A DNA stretch of 34,331 bases from Bacteroidota bacterium (GTDB lineage Bacteria; Bacteroidota; Bacteroidia; Bacteroidales; FEN-979): assembly GCA_014382125.1 (NCBI GenBank), contig JACNKI010000086.1, positions 1 to 34,331 on the forward strand, written 5' to 3'. The position numbers and the translations under genes were made by a program. Of this stretch, positions 1-8,738 are shown one piece after another. The stretch's first letter is position 1. The number at the start of each line of letters is the position of its first letter. The notes under the pieces are model-generated. The model did not search any database. It was given only the letters and a program-made list of their open reading frames with translations, and was not told the DNA's origin.

Positions 1-2472
1 TTCTGCAATATGGTATCCGGAGATAGAGACTGAATAGAAATTCCTGACATTATTCAGGATGAAATACTCCTGGACATCGCCCATCATCTTCAGGGCAAAA
101 TCAGTCGACAGGATGCATGTGTTTTGTGCCTGGTCTTCTTTTAATATATCTGCCTGGATTGTTCCGCGAACCTGGTGCAAAGTTTCTGTCTTTATCTTTT
201 CATACACCTTTTTTGGCAATACCTGATCACCGGTGATGCCAAGCAACATCAGGCCCAATCCGTCATTTCCTTCAGGAAGCTTACCCTGGTAGCGAGGCCG
301 TTTTGTTCCTCTCTTTTTATAGATCGCTTTGATCTTTGCTTCCACCTCCTTTTCCAGGCCATGTTCCCGGATATACTTCTCACACTGCTGATCGATGGCT
401 GTGTTCATGAAGTAGCCAACCATTGAAGGTGCAGGGCCATTGATAGTCATAGATACAGAGGTGTTCGGATTCAGCAGGTCGAACCCGGAGAGCAGTTTTT
501 TTGAGTCATCCAGACAGGCGATGGAGACTCCGGAATTACCAATCTTTCCATAGATATCGGGGCGCTCACCCGGATCGAATCCATACAGTGTAACAGAATC
601 GTATGCGGTTGAAATCCTCACGAAAGGCATCCCGAAAGAGAGATAATGAAATCGTTTGTTTGTTCGCTCCGGGCCTCCTTCACCGGCAAACATCCGGGTG
701 GGATCTTCACTTGTTCGTTTAAAAGGGAATACACCGGCTGCATACGGAAATTCACCGGGCACATTCTCGCGAAGGTTCCACTTCAGTATATCTCCCCAGC
801 TTCTGTATGCAGGCATCGAGATCTTGGGTATCTGAAGATGAGATAACGACTCGGTATGTGTCTCGATTTTGATCTCTTTATTCCTGACTTTGTAAGAAAA
901 AATTTCCTCTTTGTATTTCCGGATCTTATCCGGCCAGCTCTTCAGGATTTCCCTGTTCACCGGGTCCAGTTCCTTTTCTACCTCTTTATATGCATTTTTC
1001 AACTCCTTAATGGTCACTTTCTGATCCCTGGTGAGGCCCTCGCTCTGACTCTCTTCTACATTCCGGAGTGTTTGCAGGGTTTCGTAGATGGCATAGAGTC
1101 GCTGGGCAACATCCGACTGGTTATCCGCCCATTGGTTGTAATCCCTCACTGTATCGGCAATCTCGGCCATGTATCGGGTTCGGGAAGGAGGTATAATGAA
1201 TATCTTCTCCTTCATCTCATCTTTTCCTTCAAAGTGGCTGGTGAAAGTGATCCCCGTTTTTTCCTTGATCTTCCGGATGGTTGCCTGATAGAGTTCATTC
1301 ACACCAGGATCGTTGAACTGGGAAGCAACTGTTCCGTAAACAGGCATGGTATCCGGATCATCGTGAAACAGGTTGTGATTGCGCTGATATTGTTTCTTCA
1401 CATCGTGCAACGCATCCTGAGCTCCCCGTTTATCAAATTTATTGATCGCGATCAGGTCGGCGAAATCAAGCATGTCGATCTTCTCCAGCTGGCTGGCGGC
1501 ACCATACTCAGGAGTCATCACATAAAGGGTCAGGTCGCTGTGGTCGACGATCTCGGTATCGGCTTGTCCAATGCCGGATGTCTCTACGATGATCAGGTCG
1601 AAACCAGCTGCTTTTGTGATGACGATCGCATCTTTCACATATTTCGACAATGCCAGATTAGATTGCCGGGTGGCAAGCGAGCGCATATAGACCCGGGAAT
1701 CGTTGATGGCATTCATACGGATACGGTCACCCAGCAGAGCGCCTCCGGTTTTTCTTTTGGTCGGATCGACCGAGATGATGGCGATTGTTTTAGCCGGCAG
1801 GTCATTCAGATAGCGCCTGACGAGTTCATCCACCAGACTTGATTTCCCTGCTCCTCCGGTACCCGTAATACCCAAAATCGGAATCTGCTTATTTTCCGCT
1901 TCGTTAGCCAGTTTTTCCAGTGTCGGACGGGTGGCTTTCGGCTCGTTCTCAGCCCTTGTGATCAGTCTGGCAATCTCCCTATAATCCTTCTTGGTAATGT
2001 TGGTATCAATTGATATTTTCTCCAGTGGGTTCAGTGAAAAATCACATTGCTCCAATACATCGTTGATCATTCCCTGCAGGCTCATCGCCCGTCCGTCGTC
2101 AGGAGAGTAGATCCGGGTAATCCCGTAATCATGTAACTCCCTGATCTCTTCCGGAAGGATCACTCCTCCCCCTCCTCCAAAGATCATAATATGGTTGCAT
2201 CCCTGTTCACAAAGGAGATCATACATGTATTTAAAAAATTCCATATGCCCCCCCTGGTAGGAAGTGACGGCAATAGCCTGAGCATCTTCCTGAATGGCGC
2301 AATCAACGATCTCCTGTACGGAACGGTTGTGGCCAAGATGAATCACTTCGGCTCCGCTCGACTGTAAAATCCGGCGCATAATGTTAATTGCAGCATCGTG
2401 TCCATCAAAAAGAGAAGCTGCCGTAACTATGCGAATGTGGTTTTTCGGCTTATACGGTTTAGGAATTTTCAT
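1..2472 (-). CDS. icmF: Fused isobutyryl-CoA mutase IcmF (3' end cut by window edge)
   Basis: Adenosylcobalamin-dependent mutase that interconverts isobutyryl-CoA and n-butyryl-CoA, fused to its own G-protein chaperone. I translated the minus strand from the ATG at 2472; 824 codons are visible and the frame runs off the left edge (family about 1,090 residues). Order: N-terminal B12-binding domain (residues about 10-140) with the DGHDAA motif and lower cobalt ligand His25; a MeaB-like GTPase with P-loop [12 protein letters not shown] from residue 201; then the mutase barrel. Two residues speak to substrate: Phe595 in TRMFAGEG, where methylmalonyl-CoA mutase has Tyr, and Gln783 in QAQNTCI, where it has the carboxylate-binding Arg. 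This Phe/Gln pair marks the isobutyryl type. The gene lies 14 bases after the acyl-CoA dehydrogenase stop, so they are probably co-transcribed. Large plus-strand ORFs here are shadows. Confidence 0.93.
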   Translation of the reverse strand, partial: MKIPKPYKPKNHIRIVTAASLFDGHDAAINIMRRILQSSGAEVIHLGHNRSVQEIVDCAIQEDAQAIAVTSYQGGHMEFFKYMYDLLCEQGCNHIMIFGGGGGVILPEEIRELHDYGITRIYSPDDGRAMSLQGMINDVLEQCDFSLNPLEKISIDTNITKKDYREIARLITRAENEPKATRPTLEKLANEAENKQIPILGITGTGGAGKSSLVDELVRRYLNDLPAKTIAIISVDPTKRKTGGALLGDRIRMNAINDSRVYMRSLATRQSNLALSKYVKDAIVITKAAGFDLIIVETSGIGQADTEIVDHSDLTLYVMTPEYGAASQLEKIDMLDFADLIAINKFDKRGAQDALHDVKKQYQRNHNLFHDDPDTMPVYGTVASQFNDPGVNELYQATIRKIKEKTGITFTSHFEGKDEMKEKIFIIPPSRTRYMAEIADTVRDYNQWADNQSDVAQRLYAIYETLQTLRNVEESQSEGLTRDQKVTIKELKNAYKEVEKELDPVNREILKSWPDKIRKYKEEIFSYKVRNKEIKIETHTESLSHLQIPKISMPAYRSWGDILKWNLRENVPGEFPYAAGVFPFKRTSEDPTRMFAGEGGPERTNKRFHYLSFGMPFVRISTAYDSVTLYGFDPGERPDIYGKIGNSGVSIACLDDSKKLLSGFDLLNPNTSVSMTINGPAPSMVGYFMNTAIDQQCEKYIREHGLEKEVEAKIKAIYKKRGTKRPRYQGKLPEGNDGLGLMLLGITGDQVLPKKVYEKIKTETLHQVRGTIQADILKEDQAQNTCILSTDFALKMMGDVQEYFILNNVRNFYSVSISGYHIAE

Positions 2473-2486
2473 TGAAAAAAATCAAG

Positions 2487-3629
2487 TTAATCGTTCATGA
2501 TTGCCCGGGCGATAATGATTTGCTGGATCTCGCTCGTACCTTCATAAATCTGAGTCAGTTTCGCATCACGCATCATACGCTCCACATGATATTCCTTCAC
2601 ATAACCATAGCCGCCATGGATCTGAACCGCTTCCGTTGTTACATACATAGCTGTTTCGCCAGCCCAGTATTTCGCCATAGCACTAGCTGTCCCATAAGGC
2701 ATTCCCTGGTCTTTCAGCCATGCTGCTTTCACAGTGAAAAATTGTGCAGCCTCGATCCGAGTATGCATTTCGGCAAGTTTGAAGCCAATCGCCTGGTGGT
2801 TGATGATCTCTGTCCCGAATGCTTTTCGTTCCTGCGCATACTGAAGAGCACGTTCGTAAGCACCCTGCGCAATTCCAACAGCCTGAGCTGCAATTCCAAC
2901 ACGGCCGCCTTCTAACGTCTTCATGGCCATTTTGAATCCAAAACCGTCATCGCCAATCCGGTTCTCCTTGGGAACCTTCACGTCGTTAAACATAACAGAA
3001 TGAGTGTCGGAACTACGCATACCCATCTTGTCTTCATGAGGTCCGAGGGAGATGCCTGGAGAGTCTTTATCCACAATCAGGGCATTGATCCCACGATGCT
3101 TCTTGTCAGGATGTGTTTGTGCGATAAGAATATATGTGGATGCACAATTTGCACTGGTAATCCAGTTCTTGGTGCCATTAACCAGGTAGTAATCTCCCTT
3201 ATCTTCTGCTGTCGTGCGTTGTGATGTGGCATCCGATCCGGCATCCGGTTCAGAGAGTAAAAAGGCTCCAATCTTTGTTCCATTTGCCAGAGGTTTCAGG
3301 TATTTGTCTTTTTGCTCTTCCGTTCCAAACTCTTCAAGTTCGTAACAGACAAGTGAGTTATTAACAGACACAATAACCCCTATAGATGCGTCTACCTTCG
3401 AAAACTCTTCCACCGCAAGGACATAGGAAACCGTATCCATACCTCCTCCTTCATATTTGGTGTCAACGGTCATCCCCATGAAGCCTAGTTCGCTTATTGC
3501 TTTTACGTGCTGCGTAGGGAATTCACATGTGGTGTCGCGTTCGATTACATCTTTGATCAGTTCCCGTTCAGCGTAATCACGAGCGGCTTGCTGGATCATC
3601 AATTGTTCTTCAGTAAATTCGAAATTCAT
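2487..3629 (-). CDS. Acyl-CoA dehydrogenase, short-chain type
   Basis: FAD-dependent flavoprotein that oxidises an acyl-CoA to the trans-2-enoyl-CoA, passing electrons to electron-transferring flavoprotein; cytoplasmic. At 380 residues it has normal family length. The N-terminal helical domain begins MNFEFTEEQLMIQ; the flavin/substrate segment FLLSEPDAGSDA is near residue 125; the C-terminal QIYEGTSEIQ carries the catalytic base, Glu363 in YEGT. The overall sequence resembles butyryl-CoA dehydrogenases. The next gene downstream is icmF, which makes n-butyryl-CoA, so the pair can plausibly carry isobutyrate or valine carbon to crotonyl-CoA; that pathway is inferred from context. Upstream lie a consensus promoter and a tandem-hairpin leader. 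The exact substrate (butyryl, isobutyryl or 2-methylbutyryl) cannot be settled by eye. Confidence 0.92.
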   Translation of the reverse strand: MNFEFTEEQLMIQQAARDYAERELIKDVIERDTTCEFPTQHVKAISELGFMGMTVDTKYEGGGMDTVSYVLAVEEFSKVDASIGVIVSVNNSLVCYELEEFGTEEQKDKYLKPLANGTKIGAFLLSEPDAGSDATSQRTTAEDKGDYYLVNGTKNWITSANCASTYILIAQTHPDKKHRGINALIVDKDSPGISLGPHEDKMGMRSSDTHSVMFNDVKVPKENRIGDDGFGFKMAMKTLEGGRVGIAAQAVGIAQGAYERALQYAQERKAFGTEIINHQAIGFKLAEMHTRIEAAQFFTVKAAWLKDQGMPYGTASAMAKYWAGETAMYVTTEAVQIHGGYGYVKEYHVERMMRDAKLTQIYEGTSEIQQIIIARAIMND

Positions 3630-3689
3630 TGGTTCAGAGATTTAAAATTTGTGTCTTTCAAAAGTACATCATTTCTTTGAACAAAAAAA

Positions 3690-3812
3690 CAGAAAAGAAA
3701 AACCCACCAGAGGTGGGCTTTTCTTCCTCCGCGTTATCGGAGGTGTCATGAAAGAAACCAATAAAAAGAAACCAAATTTAAGAGTATTAACCTTCCTGTA
3801 ACATAAATTACC
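3690..3812 (-). ncRNA. Tandem-hairpin leader or small RNA upstream of acyl-CoA dehydrogenase
   Basis: Reading the minus strand from the predicted transcription start near 3812, two hairpins follow each other. The first has CCTCCG and CGGAGG arms (3743-3738 and 3731-3726) with a 6-base loop. The second has CCCACC and GGTGGG arms (3717-3712 and 3708-3703) with a 3-base loop, flanked by A-rich sequence and then T-rich sequence, as in an intrinsic terminator. The dehydrogenase ATG is about 60 bases further on. The arrangement suggests a transcription attenuator for the dehydrogenase-icmF operon, or a free-standing small RNA of about 120 nt. The minus strand before the hairpins has one frame (3814-3746) rich in Leu, Val, Ile, Phe and Trp codons, but its ATG lies upstream of the predicted start. 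I cannot match this to a named RNA family. Confidence 0.5.
3694..3720 (-). terminator. Intrinsic terminator-like hairpin in the leader
   Basis: The CCCACC/GGTGGG stem with a TCT loop can be extended by A-T and G-T pairs to about 9 bp. On the minus strand it runs straight into TTTTTCTTTTC. It lies between promoter and coding sequence, where it would stop leader transcripts unless relieved. On the plus strand the following T-run is weaker and there is no upstream plus-strand gene to terminate. Confidence 0.5.
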
Positions 3813-3815
3813 ATG

Positions 3816-3846
3816 CAAATATAATTAAATTTAGACTAATTCCAAA
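3816..3846 (-). promoter_or_regulatory. Bacteroidota consensus promoter for leader / acyl-CoA dehydrogenase / icmF
   Basis: On the minus strand, TTTG (3846-3843) is followed by exactly 19 bases and then TATATTTG (3823-3816), a full match to the Bacteroidota sigma-70 consensus TTTG-N19-TAnnTTTG. Transcription should begin near 3812. It drives the hairpin leader and then the dehydrogenase and icmF. Confidence 0.65.
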
Positions 3847-4047
3847 TATTATTTTAATCTTTTTTAAATAAAAATTTTATATTTAACAAGAAATCCAAGA
3901 TGCAACCAAGTTCTTATAGCTGGTTCTACCTTATTTTAAGATTTTTTTCTCTTTTCTTACCAACCATGAATAGCGTTTGCAATGGTATTGAAAATAGGAA
4001 GGCAGCTGAAAAATTCCTAATATTGCAGCTAATTTAAACGATGAATT

Positions 4048-5397
4048 ATGAGAAAATTATCTGTGATTTTACTGGTTAGTATCTTTACTGCCATTTCACT
4101 TCAAGCTCAGGATGAAGGAGTTAAAAAACCAAAGTTTGGGATCGAATTATCCGGTTTTATCAAAACAGATATATTCTTTGATTCCCGTCAGGTGATCACA
4201 GCCCGGCAAGGTCATTGGCTGCTATATCCGGCGAATGAGAAACTGGATGCCGATGGAAAAGACATCAACGCCAAGTGGAACTACAACATTCTTTCGATAC
4301 AAACACGTATAGCCGGTTCAATCTGGGGCCCGGATGTTCTTGGCGCAAGGTCTTCAGCCTATGTTGAGGGGGCATTTTTCGGGAACATCAATCCTGCGAT
4401 CAATACATTTCGACTGCGACAAGCATTCATCAAGCTCAACTGGAAAACCACAGAGCTGTTAACCGGACAAACATGGCATCCGATGTTTTCGCTCGATTGC
4501 TTTCCCGGCACGGTTTCTTTCAATACCGGAGCCCCTTTTGTGGTCTTTACCCGGAATCCTCAAATACGCCTCACACAGAAGCTCGGGAAGTTTAAGCTAC
4601 AGTTGGCTGCACTTTCCCAGGTGGACTTTGTCAGTACCGGTCCTGATGGGCCAAACACAAAATATCTGCGAAATTCTGTGTTACCGGAACTCGATTTACA
4701 GCTTCAGTTCAAGACGGCCAATAATGCTATGGGTACATCAATCGTGATTGGAGCAGGCATTGACTTTATGATGTTAACACCCCGATTGGCTACCACAGTT
4801 ACCACATCACCTGCTTATGACACTGTGATCAATGGAATTGTAGAGCATGTGGATGCCATAACACAGGACTACAAAACCAACACGAAGACATCAGCATTTG
4901 CTTATAACTTCTACACCAAATTGAAATTTCGCCCGATCACGATTAAACTGGCTGCACAGTATGGAGGAAACAATTATTCCTTCACGATGTTAGGGGGCTA
5001 TGCAGTGAAGCGTATCACAGATTCGGCCAAAGGGTATGTGGACTATGCCAATGTTCGTTCATGTGCCGTATGGGGAGAGATTCACACCAATGGAAAGCAC
5101 TGGCAAACCGGTATATTTGGTGGATTCACAAAAAATCTTGGTGCTGGGGTAACTTTGTATGATAAAAATAACGATCCCACCGATCCAGAATATTTAATGT
5201 ATGTCAGAGGTGCAGACATCGACTACGTTTGGCGCGTATCACCACGGTTGGTCTATAATATCCAAAAACTAAGAATTGCGGCTGAGTTTGAGTACACTGT
5301 TGCCGGGTATGGAACTACTACGCCAAAAGGGTATGTTTCCAATCCAAAAGCTGTTGGAAATGTGAGAGCGTTACTGGCGTTCTTCTATTTTTTCTAG
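4048..5397 (+). CDS. Outer-membrane beta-barrel protein, porin-like
   Basis: 449 residues. The N-terminus is a Sec signal peptide (MRKLSVILLVSIFTAISLQA, cleavage probably before QDEG). The mature part alternates short amphipathic strands with aromatic girdle residues and Gly/Asn/Asp turns, and the chain ends in aromatic residues (LAFFYFF) with a terminal Phe, the usual BAM recognition signal. It has no TonB box or plug domain, so it is more likely a passive porin or structural barrel than a TonB receptor. It stands alone on the plus strand, between the leader region and the convergent kbl operon. A weak -7-like TAATATTG lies at 4018-4025. I do not recognise a specific substrate. Confidence 0.72.
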   Translation: MRKLSVILLVSIFTAISLQAQDEGVKKPKFGIELSGFIKTDIFFDSRQVITARQGHWLLYPANEKLDADGKDINAKWNYNILSIQTRIAGSIWGPDVLGARSSAYVEGAFFGNINPAINTFRLRQAFIKLNWKTTELLTGQTWHPMFSLDCFPGTVSFNTGAPFVVFTRNPQIRLTQKLGKFKLQLAALSQVDFVSTGPDGPNTKYLRNSVLPELDLQLQFKTANNAMGTSIVIGAGIDFMMLTPRLATTVTTSPAYDTVINGIVEHVDAITQDYKTNTKTSAFAYNFYTKLKFRPITIKLAAQYGGNNYSFTMLGGYAVKRITDSAKGYVDYANVRSCAVWGEIHTNGKHWQTGIFGGFTKNLGAGVTLYDKNNDPTDPEYLMYVRGADIDYVWRVSPRLVYNIQKLRIAAEFEYTVAGYGTTTPKGYVSNPKAVGNVRALLAFFYFF

Positions 5398-5407
5398 GGA
5401 ATAGTTA

Positions 5408-5441
5408 TTGCCTCCTCTTCAAGGGGAGGGCCAGGGAGGGG
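5408..5441. repeat. GC-rich intergenic palindromic repeat, copy 1
   Basis: Between the convergent barrel and kbl genes. CCTCCTC and GGGGAGG arms pair over 7 bp (one T-G) around a TTCAA loop, followed by GGCCAGGGAGGGGTT. It resembles the short repeat family seen between genes in many Bacteroidota genomes, and a related copy lies at 10569-10606. It may also act as a bidirectional terminator here. Confidence 0.5.
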
Positions 5442-6689
5442 TTACATCCCGTACATTTCAATGATCTCCTGCTTTGTCTTACCCAGGATGTTGTATTTCT
5501 TCCCTACTTTAATGAAAGCCGAAAGGGCTTTCTCCAGGTGATGGATCTCGTGTCCGGCAGAGATCTGTGTCCGGATCCTGGCCTGACCCTGAGGCACGAC
5601 CGGGAAGAAAAAGCCTATTGCATAGATTCCTTCATCATAAAGATCTTTTGAAACGTCTTGGGCAAGCTTAGCGTTGAATAACATGACCGGTACAATTGGT
5701 GTATCGCCATCTTTCAAGACAAAGCCGGCTTCTGTAAGCCCATTGCGCCAGAACTCAGTATTCTTCTCTAATTTATCGCGAAGTTCGGTATTCGCTGAAA
5801 GAATCTCCAGCACCTTGATCACACCTGCTACTACAGGTGGAGCAATGGTGTTTGAAAAAAGATACGGTCTAGCTTTCTGACGGCACATTTCAACCAGTTC
5901 TTTCCTCCCGGAAACACACCCGCCGGAAGCACCTCCTAATCCTTTTCCAAAAGTAGTGGTGATGATGTCTACTTTGTCCATTACACCATATTTCTCATGT
6001 GTTCCCCGACCTCTTTTACCAATAAAACCACTGGCATGAGAGTCATCCACAAAGAGCAGGGCATCGTATTTTTCACACAAAACTGCCATCTCATCCAGCT
6101 TAGCCGTATCTCCATCCATGGAGAAAACACCATCGGTAATGACTACTTTTAGTCGCTGATCATGATGCAATTGCAATTTGTTCTCAAGGTGTCTCATATC
6201 GGAGTGCTTGAACGTATCGTGCATTGCACTGCAAAGACGGATCCCGTCAATGATGGAGGCATGAACCAATCGATCCGAGATCATCACGTCATCTTTCGTC
6301 AGAATGGCTTCAAATACACCTGCATTGGCATCCATACAGGATGGAAAAAGAATGGTATCTTCTGTACCGAGGAATTCGGTCACTTTCTGTTCCAACTCAT
6401 GGTGAATATCCTGCGTGCCACAGATAAACCGTACTGAAGACATCCCATAGCCATGCGTATCCAATCCTTCATGAGCCGCTTTCACCACTTCCGGATGACT
6501 TGACAGTCCTAAATAGTTATTCGCACAAATATTGATTACCTCTTTTAATGGTGATCCTGCCGGGTATTCCACTTCGATATCGGCTGCTTGTGCAGAATGA
6601 ATAAATCGTTCCTGTTTAAAAAGCCCGGCATCCTGAATCCCTTTCAGGACATCCTTGTACATCCCTCGTGTTTTTTCTGAGTAAGCCAT
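5442..6689 (-). CDS. kbl: 2-amino-3-ketobutyrate CoA ligase-like alpha-oxoamine synthase
   Basis: PLP-dependent enzyme of the alpha-oxoamine synthase family; by homology it joins glycine and acetyl-CoA to 2-amino-3-oxobutyrate, or runs the reverse in threonine breakdown. The frame opens at 6737, but the family start is the ATG at 6689 (MAYSEKTRGMY), which gives 415 residues and avoids overlapping the carrier-protein gene. KBL-like segments include INICANNYLGL, SVRFICGTQD, HASIIDGIRLC with His143, VDDSHASG with Asp215, and TFGKGLGGASGG with PLP Lys249. A short insertion near residue 43 is the main difference from E. coli KBL (398 residues). It lies 17 bases after a carrier-protein gene, with an acyl ligase and AcpS upstream and no threonine dehydrogenase nearby. 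The acyl donor may therefore be acyl-ACP rather than acetyl-CoA; that is inference. Confidence 0.88.
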   Translation of the reverse strand: MAYSEKTRGMYKDVLKGIQDAGLFKQERFIHSAQAADIEVEYPAGSPLKEVINICANNYLGLSSHPEVVKAAHEGLDTHGYGMSSVRFICGTQDIHHELEQKVTEFLGTEDTILFPSCMDANAGVFEAILTKDDVMISDRLVHASIIDGIRLCSAMHDTFKHSDMRHLENKLQLHHDQRLKVVITDGVFSMDGDTAKLDEMAVLCEKYDALLFVDDSHASGFIGKRGRGTHEKYGVMDKVDIITTTFGKGLGGASGGCVSGRKELVEMCRQKARPYLFSNTIAPPVVAGVIKVLEILSANTELRDKLEKNTEFWRNGLTEAGFVLKDGDTPIVPVMLFNAKLAQDVSKDLYDEGIYAIGFFFPVVPQGQARIRTQISAGHEIHHLEKALSAFIKVGKKYNILGKTKQEIIEMYGM

Positions 6690-6706
6690 TTGTGTATCCT
6701 CCTTTG

Positions 6707-6949
6707 TTAACCCATGTACTCCTTCACAAGGGCGCAAATCTTATTGATGGAGTCAAACGCCTCAGGAGTGGCTTTGTCGTCAGGAATTGAAATCTCATAT
6801 TTATTTTCCAGAAATCTCTTCAATGATACCATCGAAAAGGAATCTACAATCCCACCGGTTATCAGCGGTGTGTCATATGTAATCTCTGTGTCGTCTTCCA
6901 CATACTCATCGATCACATATTCCTTTACATTTTCTAACATCTCTTCCAT
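6707..6949 (-). CDS. Discrete acyl carrier protein
   Basis: An acidic 80-residue protein of ACP size. Phosphopantetheine is expected on Ser37 in the motif GGIVDSFSMVSL, the usual D-S-[LMF] site at the start of helix II. The helices before and after it fit the four-helix carrier fold. It sits between an acetyl-CoA synthetase-like ligase and the KBL-like synthase, with a phosphopantetheinyl transferase two genes upstream. That points to a pathway carrier rather than the fatty-acid synthase ACP, which is usually found with fab genes. The acyl group it carries is unknown; acetyl is the natural guess from the neighbours. Confidence 0.88.
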   Translation of the reverse strand: MEEMLENVKEYVIDEYVEDDTEITYDTPLITGGIVDSFSMVSLKRFLENKYEISIPDDKATPEAFDSINKICALVKEYMG

Positions 6950-6987
6950 AATGTTCGTTTTTTATCTTGTTTACGTTTTATTGGTTG

Positions 6988-8691
6988 CTAATCATCTTCC
7001 AGCGTTGAGGTATCACCGATCTCTTCGCCCCACTCTTTTGCATGGAGAATCCGGCGCATGATCTTGCCACTACGGGTTTTCGGGAGTGAGTCCACAAATT
7101 CAATCTCCTGCGGCATCGCGAGCGGAGAGAGTTTCTTGCGTACAAAGTTCATGATTTTCAGGTCCAATTCTTTACTCGGTTCAAACCCCGGTTTCAGGTT
7201 AACAAAAGCTTTCACTACCTCCATATTGACAAAATCCGGCTTACTTACAACAGCCGATTCAGCAACTGCTTCATGTTCCAACAATGCTGATTCAACTTCA
7301 AATGGGCTCACCAGATGGCCTCCTGTGTTGATCACGTCATCGTCGCGACCCACAAACCAGAAATAACCTTCGTTATCAATGCTGGAACGGTCGCCCGGAA
7401 TATACCATCCGTTTTGGAATTTCTTATTGTAAACCTCTTCGTTTCTCCAATATGTACGCATCATGGCAGGCCATCCTGGCCTGAATGCGATCAATCCAAC
7501 TTTCCCGGTCTCCTTAATAGGCTCATAGGTATTCACATCCACCACACAAGAATCAATTCCCGGAAAGGCGAGTCCCATGGATCCGGGCTTTACTTTCATG
7601 CCTGGAAAGTTTGAGATCATGATACTTCCTGTTTCCGTTTGCCAGTATGTATCATAGAATGGTTTGCCAAATACCTTTTCCGACCAGATTACCGCTTCTG
7701 AATTCAGCGGTTCTCCAACAGATGCCAGATGGCGAAGACTGGATAGATCATATTTCTTCACGACATCATCGCCGGCTTTCATCAGTGAACGGATGGCTGT
7801 TGGTGCAGAATACCATACTGTAACCCGGTATTGTTCAATAAACCTGTACCAGTTATCGGCAGAAAAACCGGCATCGAGTACACATTGTGTGACACCCAGA
7901 CTAAATGGACCAATGATCCCGTATGAGGTTCCTGTAACCCACCCCGGATCGGCTGTACACCAATATACATCGTCTTCCCGGAGATCTAAAACCCATTTGG
8001 TGGTCAGGTATTGAGAGATCAGGGAGTAGTGGACATGTTTCACTCCTTTAGGCTGCCCGGTTGTTCCGGATGTATAGTGTAATACCGATGGAGATTCGGC
8101 TTTGGTTGGGTGGATCTCAATGTTTTCCACGTTGGGAGTCTCTTCAAGGTTGAACGCAATCTCACGTTCCTGCAACGGTTTGCTGGGATCGTGGTCTACC
8201 ACAATGATAAACTCCAGATACGGCATTTTATCGATGATCTTCCGTATTTTAGACACATGCTTTTTTTGCGTGATAATGGCCCGGGTTTGAGCATTATCCA
8301 GTCGAACAAAAAGAGATTCATCGCCAAAGGCCGAAAAGAGGGGTTGCGCTATAGCACCGATTTTCAGGATACCCAGAAAACCCAAGTATAATTCAGGGAT
8401 CTTATCCATAAAGAGGCAAACGCGATCCTCTGCCTTTATGCCCAGGCCTCTCAGGAAATCTCCAATGGTATTACTTGTCAGGCGAATATCATTATATGTG
8501 TACTTTTTTGCTTTGCCGGCATGACCCTCCCAGATCAATGCCATTTTATCGGCTTTCCCCATTTCACAGATCCGGTCGGAACAATACCAACCAATATTGA
8601 TCAGGTCACCATCCTTGTAATCCAGCTCTTTTTCTGCAATGTTCCAGTCAAAATTTTTTGCTCGTTTGTCATAGGATCCAATGTTCGACAT
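6988..8691 (-). CDS. Acetyl-CoA synthetase-like AMP-forming acyl ligase
   Basis: ANL-superfamily adenylating enzyme, 567 residues, close in form to the shorter AcsA-type acetyl-CoA synthetases. It would activate a carboxylate as acyl-AMP and pass it to CoA or to the phosphopantetheine of the neighbouring carrier. Visible motifs: P-loop YTSGTTGQPKGVKH, APTAIRSLM, DTYWQTETGS, GRDDDVINTGGH in the hinge, and PKTRSGKIMRR with catalytic Lys543. The Trp of the YWQTETG motif is the residue that closes the acyl pocket in acetyl-CoA synthetases, so a small acid is likely. The carrier-protein gene follows after 38 bases, and a perfect 18-base palindrome lies just upstream. Whether CoA or the ACP is the physiological acceptor cannot be told from sequence. 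Confidence 0.9.
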   Translation of the reverse strand: MSNIGSYDKRAKNFDWNIAEKELDYKDGDLINIGWYCSDRICEMGKADKMALIWEGHAGKAKKYTYNDIRLTSNTIGDFLRGLGIKAEDRVCLFMDKIPELYLGFLGILKIGAIAQPLFSAFGDESLFVRLDNAQTRAIITQKKHVSKIRKIIDKMPYLEFIIVVDHDPSKPLQEREIAFNLEETPNVENIEIHPTKAESPSVLHYTSGTTGQPKGVKHVHYSLISQYLTTKWVLDLREDDVYWCTADPGWVTGTSYGIIGPFSLGVTQCVLDAGFSADNWYRFIEQYRVTVWYSAPTAIRSLMKAGDDVVKKYDLSSLRHLASVGEPLNSEAVIWSEKVFGKPFYDTYWQTETGSIMISNFPGMKVKPGSMGLAFPGIDSCVVDVNTYEPIKETGKVGLIAFRPGWPAMMRTYWRNEEVYNKKFQNGWYIPGDRSSIDNEGYFWFVGRDDDVINTGGHLVSPFEVESALLEHEAVAESAVVSKPDFVNMEVVKAFVNLKPGFEPSKELDLKIMNFVRKKLSPLAMPQEIEFVDSLPKTRSGKIMRRILHAKEWGEEIGDTSTLEDD

Positions 8692-8717
8692 AGTTTTTAA
8701 TCTTTTAAGTTTATTTC

Positions 8718-8735
8718 ATCCCGTATATACGGGAT
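8718..8735. promoter_or_regulatory. Perfect 18-base palindrome between acpS and the acyl ligase
   Basis: ATCCCGTATATACGGGAT is identical to its reverse complement. It lies 3 bases past the acpS stop and 26 bases before the ligase start. It could be an operator for a dimeric regulator or a small intercistronic RNA hairpin (6-bp stem, 6-base loop). No regulator gene is adjacent. Confidence 0.4.
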
Positions 8736-8738
8736 CGA

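Noticed and set aside
856-1842. 328-codon plus-strand open frame
   Set aside because: It is antisense to the IcmF GTPase and mutase region, which reads cleanly on the minus strand; the plus-strand protein has no recognisable domain.
3703-3743. Hairpins as a plus-strand terminator
   Set aside because: No plus-strand gene lies upstream, and the T-run is better on the minus strand.
3746-3814. 22-codon leader peptide rich in Leu, Val, Ile, Phe and Trp on the minus strand
   Set aside because: Not listed as a gene because its ATG overlaps the predicted transcription start; the first ATG inside the transcript (3804) opens only five codons.
5442-6689. Serine palmitoyltransferase or cysteate acyltransferase (sphingolipid or sulfonolipid synthesis), given the nearby ACP
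   Set aside because: The sequence follows KBL closely (SVRFICGTQD, HASIIDGIRLC, SRPYLFSN-type segment); the ligase looks specific for small acids, not fatty acids.
6690-6737. Sixteen-codon N-terminal extension of the KBL-like protein
   Set aside because: It overlaps the carrier-protein stop and has no counterpart in the family; the ATG at 6689 fits KBL proteins.
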